This document shows, piece by piece, positions 1 through 9,700 of a stretch of 64,000 nt of DNA (the stretch's first letter is position 1; each line of letters opens with the position of its first letter). The stretch covers positions 62,001 to 126,000 of the forward strand of contig NZ_JACJSD010000012.1 of NCBI RefSeq assembly GCF_014697615.1. Reading direction: 5' to 3'. The translations under genes and the position numbers were made by a program. This DNA is from Nostoc sp. FACHB-280. Its GTDB lineage: Bacteria; Cyanobacteriota; Cyanobacteriia; Cyanobacteriales; Nostocaceae. Under the pieces are notes generated by a model. It saw only the letters and a program-made list of their open reading frames with translations. It had not been told where the DNA came from and ran no database searches.

Positions 1-1
1 C

Positions 2-3000
2 CAGGGAGGCAGGGGAGCAGGGAGCGGGGAGCAGGGGGAGAATCTTTCCCCTCCGCTCCCTGCACCTCTCCCCCCTGCTTCTTCGGTCACGGAAGTCACG
101 ACTGAGAACCTCGCCTATGTGATTTATACCTCTGGTTCCACAGGCAAACCCAAAGGTGTACAAATTCCCCATCTTGCCTTGACTAACTTTTTGTACTCTA
201 TGCAGCAAGCCCCAGGCTTAACTGCTGAAGATACATTACTGGCAGTTACCACCTACTCTTTTGATATTGCCGCCTTAGAATTATTTTTACCGATGATTGT
301 CGGCGCAAGGTTGGTAATTGCCAGCCAAGAAATTATCTCCGATGGTGTGCAGTTGGCGGCAAAAATCGCTGAGTGTCAAGCCACAGTTATGCAAGCCACA
401 CCAGCCACATGGCAATTACTGTTAGCCGCAGGTTGGGATGGTAATCATCAATTAAAAATTCTCTGTGGTGGGGAAGCTTTACCAGAACAATTAGCTAATC
501 AGTTGCTAGAGAGATGTCGGTGTTTGTGGAATATGTACGGCCCCACAGAAACCACAATTTGGTCAGCCGCTTGTCAAGTAAAAACCGTTGATCACACCGT
601 ACCCATTAGTTCTCCTATTGCCAATACCCAACTTTATATCCTCGACCAAAATCACCAATTAATGCCCGTGGGTGTAGCCGGAGAGTTGTGCATTGGTGGT
701 TTGGGACTGGCGAGGGGTTATTTCCAGCGTCCAGATTTAACCGCCGAAAAATTTATCCCCAATCCTTTTAGCGAAACAGCCGCACGTCTGTATAAAACCG
801 GAGACTTAGCGCGATACTTACCCAACGGAGACATTGAATACCTGGGACGGATTGATCATCAAGTCAAAATCCGGGGTTTCCGCATTGAATTGGGAGAAAT
901 CGCTGCTGTCATCAGCCAACACCCAGCCGTCAGAGAAACTGTGGTGACGGTTCATGGTTCCGCCGCCGATACTCAACGAATCGTTGCCTATATAGTCCCG
1001 CACACAGGGCAAACTTTTACATCTGCGGAACTGCGGGATTTGTTAGCAGCCAAGTTGCCTAACTACATGATGCCAGCAGCTTTTGTGACTTTGGAAGCAC
1101 TACCATTAACACCCAATGGTAAAGTTGACCGCAAAGCCCTCAAACCGCCGGAATTTACACCGGGATCAGCATCCAGTCTGACTCCAGCCACACCCATAGA
1201 GAATTTATTAGCCGGGATTTGGGCGGAAATCCTGGGTATAGATAAAGTCGGGATTGATCAGAATTTCTTTGAATTAGGCGGACATTCTTTAATCGCCACC
1301 CGTGTGATTTCCCAAATTCGCCAAGTTTTTCAAATCGAGTTACCTTTACGTTATTTATTTGAAAAACTCACCATAGCCGGGTTAGCGAAAGAAATTGAAA
1401 AAGCAATTCAGGCAGATTTGACAATTGCCACGACCAAGATTGAAAAGATAGCGCGATCGCCACAATTACCTTTATCATTTGCTCAACAAAGATTGTGGTT
1501 TTTATCCCAACTAGAACCAAATAGCCCGTTCTACAATATCCCGGCAGCAGTCAGGCTACAAGGACAGTTAAATGTCGCCGCCTTAGCCCAAAGTTTCAGC
1601 GAAATTGTCACCCGTCATGAAGCACTGCGAACCAATTTTGTCACCACCGCCGGACAAGTTGTAGCTGCGATCGCACCAGAAAAGCCCCTCAACTTATCCA
1701 CCATTGATCTCAGCGACCTGGAGACCAATGAACAAGCAGCCAAAATCAAACACCTCGCTGACTTAGAAGCACAACAACCCTTTGACATCAGCCGCGACCA
1801 TCTCCTCAGAGTCAAACTCTTACGTCTGAGTGAACAAGAACATATTGTTTTAGTGACCATGCACCATATTGTCTCTGACGCTTGGTCAATTGGCATCCTG
1901 GTACAAGAATTAGCCGCCCTTTATCCAGCTTTTTGTGATGGACAACCCTCACCATTACCTGCCCTACCAATACAGTATGTAGATTTTGCTGCGTGGCAAA
2001 GACAATGGTTACAAGGACAAGTCCTGGAAACCCAAATATCTTATTGGCGCAAGCAGTTAGCAAACGCCCCCACAGTTTTAGAATTACCCACTGATTATCC
2101 CAGACCAGCAATCCAGACCTTTCAGGGTGCAACCTACTCATTTGAATTATCTATAGAACTATCAACAGCCCTTCAGAAATTCAGCCAACAGCAGGGAAGT
2201 ACTTTATTTATGACCTTGTTGGCAAGTTTCCAAATCTTGCTATGGCGTTACACCGGACAGAAAGATATTGTGGTTGGTTCACCCATCGCTAACCGCAACC
2301 GAGCCGAAATAGAAGGGTTAATTGGCTTTTTTGTCAATACTTTAGTCCTGCGAACTAACTTAGGCGGAAATCCCAGCTTTGTAGAACTGCTCAAACAAGT
2401 GCGAGAAATGGCATTAGGCGCTTACGCACATCAGGATGTGCCGTTTGAGTTGTTGGTTGAGCAATTGCAACCCCAGCGCGATTTGAGCCATACGCCACTG
2501 TTTCAGGTGATGTTTGTGCTGCAAAATGCGCCAATGTCTGCATTAAAATTACCGGGTTTGACTTTAACGCCGGAAGATAGCAGCAGTGATAGTGCTAAGT
2601 TTGATTTAACTCTTTATGTCACAGAAACCGATTCAGGGTTAGTTGCCAGTTTAGAATACAACACTGATTTATTTAAAGAAAGTACAATTTGCCGGATGGC
2701 AAGTCATTTACAAACGTTGTTAGCAGGAATTGTGGCAAATCCACAGCAGCGTTTGTCAGAGTTACCATTGTTGAATAAATCTGAGCAGCATCAATTACTG
2801 CGGGAGTGGAATGATACCGCCGTTGCTTATCCACAACATCTATGTATTCATGAATTATTTGAACAACAGGTAACTAAAACACCGGATGCAGTAGCCGTAG
2901 AATTTGCAAATCAGCAATTAACTTACCAAGAATTAAACACCAAAGCCAACCAATTAGCCCATTATTTGCGATCGCTGGGAGTTAAACCAGAGGTGTTGGT

Positions 3001-4684
3001 GGGAATTTGCGTGGAGCGTTCTTTAGATATGATCATTGGACTACTCGCCATCCTCAAAGCGGGTGGTGCATATATCCCCCTCGACCCCAACTATCCTAGT
3101 GAACGCATTGCCTATATCCTGGAAGACACACAAGCACCAGTCTTACTCACTCAAACTGCACTTCTGGCAGTCATGCCCCTACACCAAGCCAAGGTAATCT
3201 GTTTAGATACTGACTGGCATAATATCAGCCAACACAGCCAGGAAAATCTGGTCACGGACGTCACGCCTGAGAACCTCGCCTACATTATCTATACCTCTGG
3301 TTCCACAGGTAAACCCAAAGGTGTGATGATTCAACACGCCAGCACCGTGGCAATGTTAGATTGGGCAGACAAAACCTTTAGCCGAGAAGCAAGGGCGGGA
3401 GTTTTAGCATCCACCTCTATTTGTTTTGACTTGTCGGTATTCGAGATGTTTGTGCCTTTGTGTTGTGGTGGCAAGGTAATTTTAATCGAGAATGCACTAT
3501 ATATCAGCAATCTCCCCGCAACCTGTGGTGTAACTTTAATTAATACTGTCCCCAGCGTGATTGCACAGTTACTCCAAACAGATAATATTCCCGCCTCTGT
3601 GCAAACTGTGAATATTGCGGGAGAACCACTGCAAAATCAACTCGTGCAGAAACTTTACCAACAAGCTCACATACAACAGGTATTTAACTTGTATGGCCCT
3701 TCGGAAGATACCACTTATTCTACGTTTGCCTTGATACAGAAGGGCGCAAGCGGTACACCACCAATTGGTAGACCAATTCACAACACCCAAGCTTATTTGT
3801 TAGATGAAAATTTACAACCAGTGCCTGTCGGTGTACCAGGGATGTTGTACCTTGGTGGGGCTGGTTTAGCCCGTGGTTATCTCAATAAATTAGAACTCAC
3901 GGCGGATAAATTTATTCCTCATCCATACGCCAATGTCCCAGGAGAACGATTATATAAAACTGGGGATTTGGCACGCTATTTGCCGAATGGAGAGATTGAA
4001 TACATTGGACGCATTGACAACCAAGTAAAAATTCGTGGTTTCCGCATTGAATTGGGCGAAATTGAAGCACTGACAATTCAGCATCCAGGCGTAGAAGCTG
4101 CTGTCGTTACGGTTGTGGATGCCCAACAAATAATAGCCTACGTAGTTTTCAACTCAGAACAACCGCCAACCATTGCGGAGTTACGCGGCTTTTTAGAAGC
4201 AAAGTTACCAAACTACATGATTCCCGCAGCTTTTGTGACTTTGGCAGCACTACCATTAACACCCAATGGTAAAGTTGACCGCAAAGCACTACCCGCACCA
4301 GACACAACCCATCCAGAATTAACAGCCGTTTATCAACCACCCCAAACTGAGTTAGAAAAAACCATTGCGGATGTTTGGCAAGCAGTATTGAATATTGAGC
4401 GTGTAGGAATTCATGACAATTTCTTTGAACTGGGTGGTCATTCGCTGCTGTTAATTCAAGTTCACAGTCAATTACAAAAAATACTCCAGAAAGATTTTCT
4501 GTTGGTAGAAATGTTTCAATATCCAACTGTGAGTCGTTTGGCTAGATATTTTAGTCAGGAATATACAGTTGCTACATCTACTATCCCAAATTCCCATCGT
4601 GCGGAACAGCGAACTGCTTCGACTCAGCGTCGTAAACAAGCCAGGAAGGAATATCGTGCTGCTACTAATCAAACAGGGGAGTGA
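2..4684 (+). CDS. Nonribosomal peptide synthetase, 5'-truncated: (A)-PCP-C-A-PCP
   Basis: The reading frame is open to the window edge, so the start lies upstream. Order seen: C-terminal part of an A domain (YTSGSTGKPKG at nt ~125), PCP (ELGGHSL, nt ~1265-1290), condensation domain with HHIVSD (nt ~1863-1880), full A domain (YTSGSTGKPKG again near nt 3290) and PCP (ELGGHSL, nt ~4425-4445). Aligned by eye to the GrsA specificity positions, the first A domain gives DILQLGMIWK, a code I associate with Gly, and the second gives DLFNNALTYK, associated with Ala. There is no epimerase, methyltransferase or thioesterase. After the last PCP comes a basic Arg/Gln/Lys-rich tail that could dock to the next megasynthase, since the chain must be passed on. 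The cognate partner is probably the PKS module beginning at 6730. The substrate predictions are inferences. The NRPS assignment is certain. Confidence 0.97.
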   Translation, partial: QGGRGAGSGEQGENLSPPLPAPLPPASSVTEVTTENLAYVIYTSGSTGKPKGVQIPHLALTNFLYSMQQAPGLTAEDTLLAVTTYSFDIAALELFLPMIVGARLVIASQEIISDGVQLAAKIAECQATVMQATPATWQLLLAAGWDGNHQLKILCGGEALPEQLANQLLERCRCLWNMYGPTETTIWSAACQVKTVDHTVPISSPIANTQLYILDQNHQLMPVGVAGELCIGGLGLARGYFQRPDLTAEKFIPNPFSETAARLYKTGDLARYLPNGDIEYLGRIDHQVKIRGFRIELGEIAAVISQHPAVRETVVTVHGSAADTQRIVAYIVPHTGQTFTSAELRDLLAAKLPNYMMPAAFVTLEALPLTPNGKVDRKALKPPEFTPGSASSLTPATPIENLLAGIWAEILGIDKVGIDQNFFELGGHSLIATRVISQIRQVFQIELPLRYLFEKLTIAGLAKEIEKAIQADLTIATTKIEKIARSPQLPLSFAQQRLWFLSQLEPNSPFYNIPAAVRLQGQLNVAALAQSFSEIVTRHEALRTNFVTTAGQVVAAIAPEKPLNLSTIDLSDLETNEQAAKIKHLADLEAQQPFDISRDHLLRVKLLRLSEQEHIVLVTMHHIVSDAWSIGILVQELAALYPAFCDGQPSPLPALPIQYVDFAAWQRQWLQGQVLETQISYWRKQLANAPTVLELPTDYPRPAIQTFQGATYSFELSIELSTALQKFSQQQGSTLFMTLLASFQILLWRYTGQKDIVVGSPIANRNRAEIEGLIGFFVNTLVLRTNLGGNPSFVELLKQVREMALGAYAHQDVPFELLVEQLQPQRDLSHTPLFQVMFVLQNAPMSALKLPGLTLTPEDSSSDSAKFDLTLYVTETDSGLVASLEYNTDLFKESTICRMASHLQTLLAGIVANPQQRLSELPLLNKSEQHQLLREWNDTAVAYPQHLCIHELFEQQVTKTPDAVAVEFANQQLTYQELNTKANQLAHYLRSLGVKPEVLVGICVERSLDMIIGLLAILKAGGAYIPLDPNYPSERIAYILEDTQAPVLLTQTALLAVMPLHQAKVICLDTDWHNISQHSQENLVTDVTPENLAYIIYTSGSTGKPKGVMIQHASTVAMLDWADKTFSREARAGVLASTSICFDLSVFEMFVPLCCGGKVILIENALYISNLPATCGVTLINTVPSVIAQLLQTDNIPASVQTVNIAGEPLQNQLVQKLYQQAHIQQVFNLYGPSEDTTYSTFALIQKGASGTPPIGRPIHNTQAYLLDENLQPVPVGVPGMLYLGGAGLARGYLNKLELTADKFIPHPYANVPGERLYKTGDLARYLPNGEIEYIGRIDNQVKIRGFRIELGEIEALTIQHPGVEAAVVTVVDAQQIIAYVVFNSEQPPTIAELRGFLEAKLPNYMIPAAFVTLAALPLTPNGKVDRKALPAPDTTHPELTAVYQPPQTELEKTIADVWQAVLNIERVGIHDNFFELGGHSLLLIQVHSQLQKILQKDFLLVEMFQYPTVSRLARYFSQEYTVATSTIPNSHRAEQRTASTQRRKQARKEYRAATNQTGE
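3..80. repeat. In-frame G/C-rich palindromic repeat inside an NRPS A domain
   Basis: A purine-rich arm made of variants of GGGAGCAGG (3-40) is followed after a few bases by the complementary pyrimidine-rich arm (46-80); both arms share GCAGGGAGCGG or its complement. This type of sequence is usually intergenic in Nostoc. Here it carries no stop in the NRPS frame and encodes a Gly/Gln/Glu-rich then Pro-rich stretch just before the A3 core motif of the adenylation domain. Confidence 0.75.
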
Positions 4685-4727
4685 GTTTGGGAGAAGGCAG
4701 GAGGGTTTGAGGTTTGGTGATTTTTTT

Positions 4728-4780
4728 ACGAACCGCCAAGTCGCCAAGAACGCCAAGAAATTTTAGAGTCTGCGTAAGTT
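4728..4780. repeat. Dispersed intergenic repeat (gcgtaagt/cgaaccgcc family)
   Basis: CGAACCGCCAAGTCGCCAAG and the following bases up to TGCGTAAGTTTT match, in inverse orientation, the repeat at 32752-32800. The family resembles the elements at 16939, 45686 and 51301, which join a (G)ACTTACG-like end to a GCGGTTCG end. It lies between the NRPS and the decarboxylase gene. Confidence 0.6.
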
Positions 4781-4831
4781 TTAATCAGGTTAGAAGTAAC
4801 AGCATCAATATTAGTAATTAAAGGAAAATCC

Positions 4832-6475
4832 ATGACATTAAGTGAAACAGAAATTTTATCTCGAAACAATCTTCCTCCCACAGATAAAATCGTACAAACT
4901 GATATTGGTGAGTATGTTAAACAAATATTTGCCCCAAATCAGGGGAAATATCTAGAAAATCAACTCGATGAAATAGTTGATGATTTATCGACTGATTTTT
5001 TAATGGCTGAAGATGCCAATACAAATGCTGAGATTGACTGGATTATTAGCAAATTTGGCAATAGTCAAATCCCTACCCAACCTACTGATTTTGATAGTTA
5101 TTTTCAATCTTTGAATGAGAATGTTGTTGCTCATTCTATACATACATCTGCGCCGCAGTTTATCGGTCACATGACTTCGGCGTTACCTTCATTTGTGCGC
5201 CCTTTGGCAAAGTTGATGACAGCGATGAATCAAAATGCTGTCAAAATCGAAACGGCTAAAGCTTTGAGCTTTTGTGAACGGGAAGCTTTGGCGATGATGC
5301 ACCGTCAAATTTATCATTTATCTGATAATTTCTACAATCAACATATTCAGAATAATCAAAGTACCTTGGGTGTTTTGGTTTCTGGTGGGACAACAGCCAA
5401 TATCACGGCTTTGTGGTGCGCTCGTAATAAATCTTTAGGCGCGACTCATGATTTTTTAGGTATAGAAAAAGAAGGGTTAACAGCAGCGTTAAATTATTAT
5501 GGTTATGAAGGGGCGGTGGTCATTGGTTCGGAATTGATGCACTTCTCTTTTGATAAAGCTGCGGATTTAATGGGAATCAGTACTAAAAATTTGATTCGTG
5601 TCCCAGTCGATGCTAATAATCGCGTTAATATCCCAGCATTACGCCAAACTGTTGCAGAATGCCGCGCCAAAAACTTACATATTATCGCCATTGTTGGTAT
5701 TGCTGGAACAACCGATTCTGGTAGTGTTGATTCGTTAACAGAAATTGCTGAAATTGCCCAAGAAAATCATGTACATTTCCATGTCGATGCTGCTTGGGGT
5801 GGCCCTGTTATTTTTTCGCGTAAATACCAACATAAACTGGCGGGAATTGCACAAGCTGATTCTGTGACAATTGATGGGCATAAGCAATTGTATTTGCCAA
5901 TGGGTATTGGGATGGTATTTTTCCGTGACCCTTATTTAGCTTCAGCAATTGAAAAACAAGCCAGCTATACGATGCGTAAGGGGTCATTTGATTTAGGTAA
6001 AAGGGCTTTAGAAGGTTCTCGTCCAGGGATGGCGTTGTTTTTACATGCTGGTTTGCAGTTAATTGGGCTGAATGGTTATGAGTTTTTGATTGATGAAGGT
6101 ATCCGCAAAACCCAATATATGGCAGCACAAATTGAGGAATTACCGGAGTTTGAATTGTTAGCGCAACCTGATACAAATTTGTTAATTTATCGTTATATTC
6201 CTGAGCAATTTCGAGATGTAGTTAGTAATAAAAAATTAACTGAATCTGATAATCAAATTATCAATGATTTTAATGAACGCTTGCAGAAAAAGCAGCGTCA
6301 GATTGGACGGACTTTTATTTCCCGAACGACGAAAACAACTATTAGTTTAGATAAGGAAATACCAGTGATTGCGATGCGTGCGGTGATTGCAAATCCTTTA
6401 ACTACTGAAGGAGATATTGATGCAGTTTTACATGATCAAATTCAGATTGCGGCGGCAATGCCACTGACATATTGA
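4832..6475 (+). CDS. PLP-dependent group II decarboxylase, likely aspartate 1-decarboxylase (PanP/CrpG-like)
   Basis: 547 aa, group II PLP amino-acid decarboxylase. Seen: SGGTTANITALW for cofactor phosphate binding (~res 183-194), FHVDAAWGG with the cofactor-contacting Asp (~res 317-325), and TIDGHKQLYLP with the Schiff-base Lys (~res 346-356). The N-terminal signature HTSAPQFIGHMTSALP and the length fit the PanP-type aspartate 1-decarboxylases better than glutamate or aromatic decarboxylases. A related enzyme, CrpG of the cryptophycin cluster, decarboxylates beta-methylaspartate. The start has AAAGGA 8 nt upstream. It sits between the NRPS and PKS genes, and the terminal NRPS module has a beta-alanine-like code, so I infer that it makes beta-alanine (or 2-methyl-beta-alanine) for the product. 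The substrate is not proven by sequence; the family is secure. Confidence 0.85.
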   Translation: MTLSETEILSRNNLPPTDKIVQTDIGEYVKQIFAPNQGKYLENQLDEIVDDLSTDFLMAEDANTNAEIDWIISKFGNSQIPTQPTDFDSYFQSLNENVVAHSIHTSAPQFIGHMTSALPSFVRPLAKLMTAMNQNAVKIETAKALSFCEREALAMMHRQIYHLSDNFYNQHIQNNQSTLGVLVSGGTTANITALWCARNKSLGATHDFLGIEKEGLTAALNYYGYEGAVVIGSELMHFSFDKAADLMGISTKNLIRVPVDANNRVNIPALRQTVAECRAKNLHIIAIVGIAGTTDSGSVDSLTEIAEIAQENHVHFHVDAAWGGPVIFSRKYQHKLAGIAQADSVTIDGHKQLYLPMGIGMVFFRDPYLASAIEKQASYTMRKGSFDLGKRALEGSRPGMALFLHAGLQLIGLNGYEFLIDEGIRKTQYMAAQIEELPEFELLAQPDTNLLIYRYIPEQFRDVVSNKKLTESDNQIINDFNERLQKKQRQIGRTFISRTTKTTISLDKEIPVIAMRAVIANPLTTEGDIDAVLHDQIQIAAAMPLTY

Positions 6476-6481
6476 CCGAAG

Positions 6482-6675
6482 AAGGCAGGAGGCAGGAGGC
6501 AGGAGGCAGGAGGAAAAAATATATTTTTTTCCTATGTAATATTGTCACAAGCCCCTGAAAATAAATTGATTTATGAACATTAAGTAAGTAGTTGGGAAAA
6601 AAACTATATTCAGAAAGGTTAATTAAGCCAAAATCTTCTTCCCTCCTGCCTTATGCCCCCTGCCTTCTGCCTTCT
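6482..6675. repeat. GGCAGGA tandem repeats with inverted partner
   Basis: About four head-to-tail GGCAGGA heptamers (6482-6514) are mirrored by CCTGCC/CTGCCTT copies at about 6640-6675. The arms could pair across about 120 nt. It is the same low-complexity family as the insertion at 3-80. It occupies the 254-bp gap between the decarboxylase and the PKS gene. Confidence 0.7.
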
Positions 6676-6729
6676 CTCAACTACAAAATGTCGCTCTACA
6701 CCGTTCTATTTACTGTCAGGTTTTGAATT

Positions 6730-9700
6730 ATGGATATGGCTAATAATTTTATTGATAGCTTAAATAATCAAGATGCGATCGCTATTATTGGAATGGCAGG
6801 TCGGTTTCCTGGAGCTAATAAAGTTGATAGCTTTTGGCAAAACCTGAGAAATGGTGTAGAGTCAATTTCTACTTTCACTGATGAGGAGCTAATTGCTGCT
6901 GGGGTAGATGCTAAATTGCTCAACAATCCCAATTATGTGAAAGCCAGCGCCATATTAGAAAATATTGATTTATTTGATGCGGCTTTTTTTGGTTTTTCTC
7001 CTAGAGAAGCTGAAGTTACAGACCCACAGCACCGCATTTTTCTAGAGGCTGTTTGGTCAGCTTTAGAAAATGCGGGTTATAACTCTGAAATTTACCGCGA
7101 TCGCATCGGTTTATTTGCTGGTGTTGCTGCTAGTGATTATCTACTTTCTAACTTATATAACAATCGCAGTTTTCTCGAATCAGCCGACAGCTATCAAGTT
7201 TTAATCGGCAATGACAAAGATTTTTTACCGACTTTAGTTTCTTATAAATTAAACTTAAGAGGGCCAAGTATTAATGTTCAAACAGCTTGTTCGACATCAT
7301 TGGTAGCTGTACATTTAGCTTGTCAAAGTTTACTCAATGGTGAAAGTGATATAGCATTAGCTGGCGGTGTGACGATTGCAGCTAAACCCAAAACTGGATA
7401 CGAATATCAACCAGGGGGAATTAAATCTCCTGATGGTCATTGTCGAGCTTTTGATGTTAATGCCAACGGTACTGTTTTTGGCAATGGTGTGGGGGTTGTC
7501 GTCTTAAAACGCTTGGAAGATGCAATTAATGATGGTGATTTTATTCATGCAATTATTAAAGGTTCAGCCGTTAATAATGATGGTTCTTTAAAGGTAGGAT
7601 ATACCGCCCCTAGTGTTGATGGTCAACGGGAAGTGATTTTAGAAGCTTTAGCTTTGGCTGGGGTGGAAGCAGAAACTGTCAGTTATATCGAAACCCACGG
7701 TACAGGAACGGCTTTAGGCGACCCGATTGAAATTCAGGCGTTAACCCAAGCTTTCCGCCATAGTACAGATAAAACAGGTTTTTGTGCCATTGGTTCTGTC
7801 AAAACGAATATTGGTCATTTAGATACAGCCGCCGGTGTGACAGGATTAATCAAAACTGTCTTGGCTTTAAAACATCAGCAAATCCCTGCAAGTTTACATT
7901 TTCAGCAGCCAAACCCCCAAATCGATTTCGCCAATAGCCCTTTTTACGTCAATACCCAATTATCAGAGTGGAAAACCAACAGCACACCCCGTCGAGCTGG
8001 TGTAAGTTCTTTTGGTATTGGTGGGACTAATGCCCATATCATCTTAGAAGAAGCTCCTGTCATTCCTCCTTCTAGTTCTTCCCGTCCTTGGCAATTGTTA
8101 CTGTTGTCGGCGAAAACCAGCACAGCTTTAGAAACAGCAACAGCCCAACTGCGCGATTATTTGACGCAAAATTCTGATGTTCCCCTGGCTGATGTGGCTT
8201 ATACTCTGCAAGTTGGTCGTCAGGCTTTTGATTATCGCCGCATTATGATTTGTCACAACCATGCTGATGCAGTGAAATTGCTGGATAATCAAGACTCACA
8301 ACGTATTTTTAATCACCACTATCAGCCGAGCCACTGTCCTGTCATCTTCATGTTTTCGGGACAAGGAGCGCAGTATGCAAACATGGGTCGGGAATTATAT
8401 GAACTAGAGCCAGTATATAAAAAACAGGTAGATACTTGCGCTGAAATTTTACAGCCTTATCTTGGTTTAGATATTCGCTCTCTACTTTACCCCCATCCAG
8501 AGGCGACGGAAGCGACTGCAAATCAATTACAACAAACATTCCTCACTCAAAGCGTCTTGTTTGTCACAGAGTACGCCTTGGCGCAGTTATTGATGTCTTG
8601 GGGTGTGCATCCAGAGGCGATGATTGGTCATAGTATAGGCGAATATGTCGCGGCGGCGATCGCTGGTGTATTTTCTTTAGAAGATGCTTTGGCAATTGTG
8701 GCAAAAAGAGGACAGTTAATGCAGCAACTACCCCCAGGCAGTATGCTGGCAATTAAGTTACCCGCCAAAGATGTGCAGTCGCTCCTAGATACATCCGATT
8801 TGTACAGAGCATCTCTGCAAATTGCGGTTATTAACAGTCCATCTGCTTGTGTAGTGTCAGGAATCAGCAGTGTAATTACAGCCTTGGAACAACAATTAAC
8901 TGTGCAAGCAGTTGAATGTCGGCGGTTGCACACATCTCACGCTTTCCATTCGCTGATGATGGAACCAATATTGCCAGCATTTCGGGAAACTTTCAAAACA
9001 GTTAAACTCAATCCACCAAAAATCAGCTTTATTTCTAATGTAACTGGTACTTGGATTACTCCAGCACAAGCCACAAATCCTGATTACTGGTGTCAACATT
9101 TACGCCAAACTGTCAGATTTTCTGAAGGAATATCACAACTAATTCAGCAGTTTGATGGTGTGTTTTTAGAAGTGGGGCCGGGACGGACTTTAAGCACACT
9201 CACCACACAGCATTTAGGCAAAAATTCTCAGCAACAAGTATTAAGTTCGTTACGCCATATCAAAGACCAACAATCTGATATTTGCTTTTTATTACAAACA
9301 GTAGGTCGGCTGTGGCTGGCGGGTATAGAAATTGATTGGTCAGGGTTTTATCGTCATGAACAGCGTCATCGTCTGCCTTTACCGACTTACCCATTTGAAG
9401 GTAAAAGATACTGGATTAATCCCCAATCTTCATCTGCTGTTGTAAATGATTATAAACAAGATATTGCTGACTGGTTTTACATTCCTTCTTGGCAACGTTC
9501 TTTACTCACTCATTCATCCACAGCCGTCGAAGAATCAACATGGCTATTGTTTGTAGATGATTTGGGAGTGGGTGAGCAAATATTTGATAAGTTGAACAAT
9601 CAAGGTAAAACTGTTTTTACTGTTCGCCAAGGTGATGAATTTAAGAAAATCAGTACAACGAGTTATCAAATTAATCCCTACTCAAACTCAGACTATGAAT

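Noticed and set aside
818-1012. Antisense open frame inside the NRPS, and many like it (for example 1615-1896, 1812-2141, 8628-8933)
   Set aside because: They lie opposite strongly coding domains with clear motifs, have no RBS and give no recognisable protein.
4569-4766. + strand frame overlapping the NRPS 3' end
   Set aside because: Out of frame with the PCP-tail coding sequence, and it ends in a dispersed repeat.
6482-6514. Possible CRISPR array from GGCAGGA repeats
   Set aside because: 7-bp head-to-tail repeats without spacers. No cas genes in the window.
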